A stretch of DNA of 7,985 nt from DATDCV01 sp036524155 (GTDB lineage: Bacteria > Verrucomicrobiota > Verrucomicrobiia > Limisphaerales > UBA8199). Location: the NCBI GenBank assembly GCA_036524155.1, contig DATDCV010000456.1, positions 1-7,985 of the forward strand. The letters run 5' to 3'. Positions 5,721 through 7,985 of this stretch are shown piece after piece. The notes beneath the pieces are model-generated. The model made no database searches, had not been told where the DNA came from, and saw only the letters and a list, made by a program, of their open reading frames with translations. Position 1 is the stretch's first letter. The number at the start of each line of letters is the position of its first letter. The position numbers were made by a program, and so were the translations under genes.

Positions 5721-5825
5721 CGGCGCGCGGACTTCAGTCCGCAGCCACCTCCGCCAACAGGGCGCTTCCGCAGTGCAAACACGGTGGTCGGTCGGGCATT
5801 GCTGCGGACTGAAGTCCGCGCGCCG
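5721..5825. repeat. 105-bp palindromic repeat with perfect 25-bp arms
   Basis: Positions 5721-5745 are the exact reverse complement of 5801-5825. Each arm contains its own small palindrome, GCGGACTTCAGTCCGC or its complement. So each arm can fold alone as a 7-bp hairpin with a two-base loop, or pair with the other arm. Weak inner pairing is possible between CCACC (5745-5749) and GGTGG (5783-5787). It starts 36 bp after the thioredoxin gene's stop and ends 124 bp before the protease start. It could act as a transcription barrier or mRNA 3' stabiliser. It shares no sequence with the 2196-2289 element. Confidence 0.9.
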
Positions 5826-5909
5826 GGACAGGCTGACCGCAGCCGGTTCATGGCAGGCGCCGGGCTGAGCGGGAACGGATTGTCCAGGAATTCCTTGCCG
5901 CTTTTCGTT

Positions 5910-5937
5910 TTGACAAGTGTTTGCGCCGATTCATGAT
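5910..5937 (+). promoter_or_regulatory. Possible promoter upstream of the M48 protease gene
   Basis: A perfect -35 consensus TTGACA lies at 5910-5915. The best -10 candidate 16 bp downstream is CATGAT (5932-5937), which is weak. Initiation there would leave a leader of only a few bases and exclude the GAGG ribosome-binding site at 5938-5941, so the promoter is doubtful. Confidence 0.25.
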
Positions 5938-5949
5938 GAGGCAAATCCC

Positions 5950-7347
5950 ATGATGGACCAGGACCAGCCAACAGCCATTGTCTGCGCCGACCACGAAAAC
6001 GGATTCTCGCCACATCCTCGCCCGCAGAGCGCGTCGTCCGCCACCGGGGCACGCCGGCTGGCGGGCGCAGTCCTGCTTGGATGGCTTTTGTTCCAATCCT
6101 TGAGCCTGCCCGCGCAGGAACCAGCGAGCCCGGCGCCCGCCGCGACTGCCGCTTTCGACACCGAGGCTGCTACGCGCACGTACCTTCAGCGGATGACGAC
6201 GGTCCAGAAAGCCCGCAGCGATGCCTATTTCGAGGGCGGCTACTGGCTGCAACTCTGGCAGTTCCTCTACGGCTGCGCCGTCGCCGCGCTCTTTCTCGAG
6301 ACCGGCCTCTCGGCGCGCCTGCGGAACCTCGCGCTCCGCCTCACCCGCTTCAAGCCGCTGCAGACCGCCTTCTACGCCATCCAATACACCCTGGTGGCGG
6401 CGGTATTGAGCTTTCCCTTGACGGTTTACTCGGATTTCTTTCGCGAGCACAAATACGGCCTCGCCACCCAAAGCTTCGGCCTCTGGTTTGGCGATTGGAC
6501 CAAGAGCCTGCTGGTGGGCCTCATCCTCGGCAGCCTTTTCATGATGGTCTTGTTCGGCGTCGTCCGCCGTCTCCAGCGCACCTGGCACATCTGGGGAGCG
6601 CTCGTCGCCCTCGGGTTCATGATCCTGGCGATGGTCATCGCCCCGGTTTTCATCGCGCCCCTCTTCAACAAATACACCCCGCTGGCTGACCGCAAAGTCG
6701 TCGAGCCCATCCTCCGCCTGGCCCGTGGCAACGGCGTCGCCGCCGATAAAGTCTACGAGATGGACGCCTCCAAACAGACCACGCGTGTCAGCGCCAACGT
6801 CAGCGGTTTCCTCGGCACGATGCGCATTACCCTCAACGACAACCTGCTCAAGCGTTGCTCCTTGCCTGAAATCGAGGCTGTGATGGCACACGAAATCGGC
6901 CACTACGTCCTCAACCACGTCTTCAAATCACTTCTCTTCTTCGGCGTCGTCATAGTCGTCGGTTTCATCCTGCTCCGTTGGTCCGTCACCCGCCTGCTGG
7001 CGTTTTTCGGGCCCCGCTGGGGCGTCACCGGCATAACCGACCTTGCGGTGGTGCCGCTGGTGGTCTTCCTGTTGTCTGCCTATTTCTTTGTGCTGACGCC
7101 TTTCACCAACTCCTTCGTCCGCATGCAGGAAATGGAAGCCGATATCTTCGGCCTCAACGCCGCCCGTCAGCCCGACGGCTTCGCTGAAGCCGCTCTCAAA
7201 CTCGGCGAATACCGCAAGATGCAGCCCGGCCCGTTCGAGGAATGGTTCTTCTTCGACCACCCCAGCGGCGCGACGCGCATCCGCACCGCGATGCAATGGA
7301 AAGGTGCCAACCTGGCCGCTAGCCCCGCTTCCGCGAGCGCGAAGTAG
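5950..7347 (+). CDS. M48 family membrane metalloprotease, Ste24/CAAX protease type
   Basis: This is a 465-residue integral membrane zinc protease, close in size to eukaryotic Ste24 enzymes. The zinc site is HEIGH at 314-318 (H314, E315 and H318). The third ligand is in the ExxxD motif E394-MEA-D398. Upstream is the conserved stretch VSANVSGFLGTMRITLNDNLL before the helix carrying HEIGH. The C-terminal DHPSGATRIRTAM matches the family's conserved end. Hydrophobic segments lie at about 37-55, 100-117, 134-155, 184-207, 219-243, 322-344 and 366-388. Eukaryotic homologues cleave prenylated CAAX proteins; bacterial members more likely handle membrane-protein quality control. ATG 5950 has GAGG at 5938-5941 at good spacing; ATG 5953 and GTG 5917 are alternatives. 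The first 36 residues are polar and poorly conserved in character. No gene adjoins it as an operon partner. Confidence 0.93.
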   Translation: MMDQDQPTAIVCADHENGFSPHPRPQSASSATGARRLAGAVLLGWLLFQSLSLPAQEPASPAPAATAAFDTEAATRTYLQRMTTVQKARSDAYFEGGYWLQLWQFLYGCAVAALFLETGLSARLRNLALRLTRFKPLQTAFYAIQYTLVAAVLSFPLTVYSDFFREHKYGLATQSFGLWFGDWTKSLLVGLILGSLFMMVLFGVVRRLQRTWHIWGALVALGFMILAMVIAPVFIAPLFNKYTPLADRKVVEPILRLARGNGVAADKVYEMDASKQTTRVSANVSGFLGTMRITLNDNLLKRCSLPEIEAVMAHEIGHYVLNHVFKSLLFFGVVIVVGFILLRWSVTRLLAFFGPRWGVTGITDLAVVPLVVFLLSAYFFVLTPFTNSFVRMQEMEADIFGLNAARQPDGFAEAALKLGEYRKMQPGPFEEWFFFDHPSGATRIRTAMQWKGANLAASPASASAK

Positions 7348-7426
7348 CGCGGGTCAGTGCGGCCTGAGTTTCAGGAGCGGGGCGGGATTACTGGGTCAAG
7401 CATTGCGTAGTTGCAGGGTGAGCCAA

Positions 7427-7509
7427 GGCCGAATCCCGAAGGCCGAAATCCGAAAGAAGGCCGAAGCCCGAAACCCGAATGGACCCGCGTCGCCAGTTTT
7501 CGGGTTTCG
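7427..7509. repeat. CCGAA-word repeat block with an 11-bp hairpin
   Basis: GGCCGAA starts at 7427, 7441 and 7459, and variants of CCGAAA/CCCGAA fill the gaps through 7480. The last unit CGAAACCCGAA (7469-7479) is the exact reverse complement of TTCGGGTTTCG (7499-7509), forming an 11-bp stem with a 19-nt loop. Such CCGAA-rich non-coding blocks are, from memory, common between genes in Verrucomicrobiota and Planctomycetota. No protein is supported here. A role in transcript termination after the protease gene is possible, but no T tract follows. Confidence 0.7.
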
Positions 7510-7560
7510 ACCTGTCAGGTAATAGACAGTTTCAGGACCGGACGCGGGATGACAATGGGG

Positions 7561-7740
7561 CGGTACTGTTGGTAGCAACGCACCCCCTGATTCGCTGATT
7601 ATCTTTCAGCGGCGCGGCGCGGCGTAGCAGAATGGCGATCAAACGGGGGATTGGTGCTGCGCCGCGTGAGCCGCCGCGCTGCGCCGCGCCGCTGAAAGAC
7701 GCATAGGAAATGGCGGGCAACGTTCCTACCAACAGTACGG
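7561..7740. repeat. 180-bp nested palindromic element (MITE-like)
   Basis: The outer ends 7561-7580 and 7721-7740 are inverted repeats matching at 18 of 20 positions, with the shared core TACTGTTGGTAG. A second, perfect 19-bp inverted repeat lies inside (7602-7620 with 7681-7699, arm CTTTCAGCGGCGCGGCGC plus a flanking T/A pair). It can be extended inward with G-T wobbles. The unpaired centre is about 7626-7675. The two arm sets differ in composition: the outer arms are mixed, the inner arms almost pure GC. This suggests one repeat inserted into another. There is no transposase and no reading frame with protein-like character. Confidence 0.8.
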
Positions 7741-7868
7741 AACCGAGCCAATTCCGGACCAGGGTCCTGTCAAGATGAAGTTGCCTTTAGGGGCAGTAGG
7801 TCAGTATGAAGCTGAGGCCTCGCCTCTGCGGTGCTGGAACAACCGCCGCAGGCCGGTCATTACGCGCG
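7741..7868. other. Non-coding stretch between the nested repeat and the edge gene
   Basis: No gene is seen. A bulged 8-bp hairpin (7822-7831 with 7846-7853) lies 16 bp past the stop of the leftward gene at the edge. It has no T tract on that strand, so it is at best a weak terminator. Confidence 0.4.
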
Positions 7869-7985
7869 TCACATGGGCCGAATTTCGCCGGTGACCTCGG
7901 AAACCACGGGATAGCCCTCCAGCGTTTTCGGCAATCGTGACCGCGTGGCGCGGTCTTTACGGGACAGCAGCACCTTCAGGCAAAG
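7869..7985 (-). CDS. C-terminal end of a leftward gene, truncated by the window edge
   Basis: Reading leftward from 7985, the frame is open for 38 codons and stops at 7869-7871. The tail has convincing protein character: LKVLLSRKD, then RLPKTLEGYPVVSEVTGEIR and a final P-M. I recall the pattern KTLEGYPV followed by EVTGEI(R) as the C terminus of small conserved proteins, and of some serine-protease-like (Nal1-like) proteins, in which it follows a strand such as CLKVL. The fragment is too short to decide between them. No function is assigned. Confidence 0.6.
   Translation of the reverse strand, partial: LCLKVLLSRKDRATRSRLPKTLEGYPVVSEVTGEIRPM

Noticed and set aside
5848..6918. Minus-strand reading frame of 356 codons opposite the M48 protease
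   Set aside because: Its Asp/Glu/His/Arg-rich composition is the usual antisense shadow of a GC-rich membrane-protein gene. The plus strand carries HEIGH and the membrane helices.
7427..7480. CRISPR array
   Set aside because: The units are 7-9 bp with irregular 14- and 18-bp steps. There are no constant 20-40-bp repeats and no unique spacers.
7561..7740. Intact insertion sequence
   Set aside because: At 180 bp there is no room for a transposase, and no coding frame is convincing. It is at most a non-autonomous element.

Overview
The window looks like chromosomal DNA from a GC-rich member of the Verrucomicrobiota, most likely a Pedosphaera- or Limisphaera-like soil lineage. This is an inference. 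It rests on the kind of small conserved protein next to the short-chain dehydrogenase, on the abundant long palindromic intergenic repeats, on a block of repeated CCGAA words, and on protein sequence character. No rRNA or other marker gene is present, and no tRNA, CRISPR array or prophage was seen.

Left part (1-2568). The window opens inside the 3' end of a group II intron. Domains V and VI are readable and the intron ends at about 130. The flanking DNA after it matches one arm of a palindromic repeat that occurs again at 2196-2289. Next come a small cupin protein (251-595, +) and, converging on it with a 32-bp tail overlap, the ribosome-assembly GTPase Der (564-2132, -). Upstream of der, after the intact palindrome, is a small basic conserved protein (2296-2568, -). 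It lies 6 bp downstream of a short-chain dehydrogenase (2575-3315, -). The dehydrogenase, the small protein and possibly der form a leftward transcription unit.

Middle part (3316-5684). A divergent intergenic region carries a strong dyad-symmetric operator candidate overlapping a sigma70-like promoter. It drives a membrane-anchored SPFH (band-7) protein (3513-4517, +). The SPFH gene is followed by a small Arc-like ribbon-helix-helix protein (4680-4886, +), a pairing I believe recurs in other bacteria. After another promoter comes a secreted TlpA/DipZ-like thioredoxin-fold protein with a CxxC site (5112-5684, +).

Right part (5685-7985). A 105-bp palindromic element with perfect 25-bp arms separates the thioredoxin gene from an integral-membrane Ste24-type M48 metalloprotease (5950-7347, +). 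The remaining 640 bp is mostly non-coding and repeat-rich. It holds a CCGAA-word repeat with a hairpin, then a 180-bp nested palindromic element. At the right edge is the C-terminal end of a leftward gene that continues outside the window (7869-7985, -).

The genes are mostly housekeeping or envelope-related: Der in ribosome assembly, and SPFH, thioredoxin and M48 at the membrane. The distinctive content is the repeat landscape. Three different palindromic families share the same long-arm design, and a group II intron appears to have inserted in one of them.
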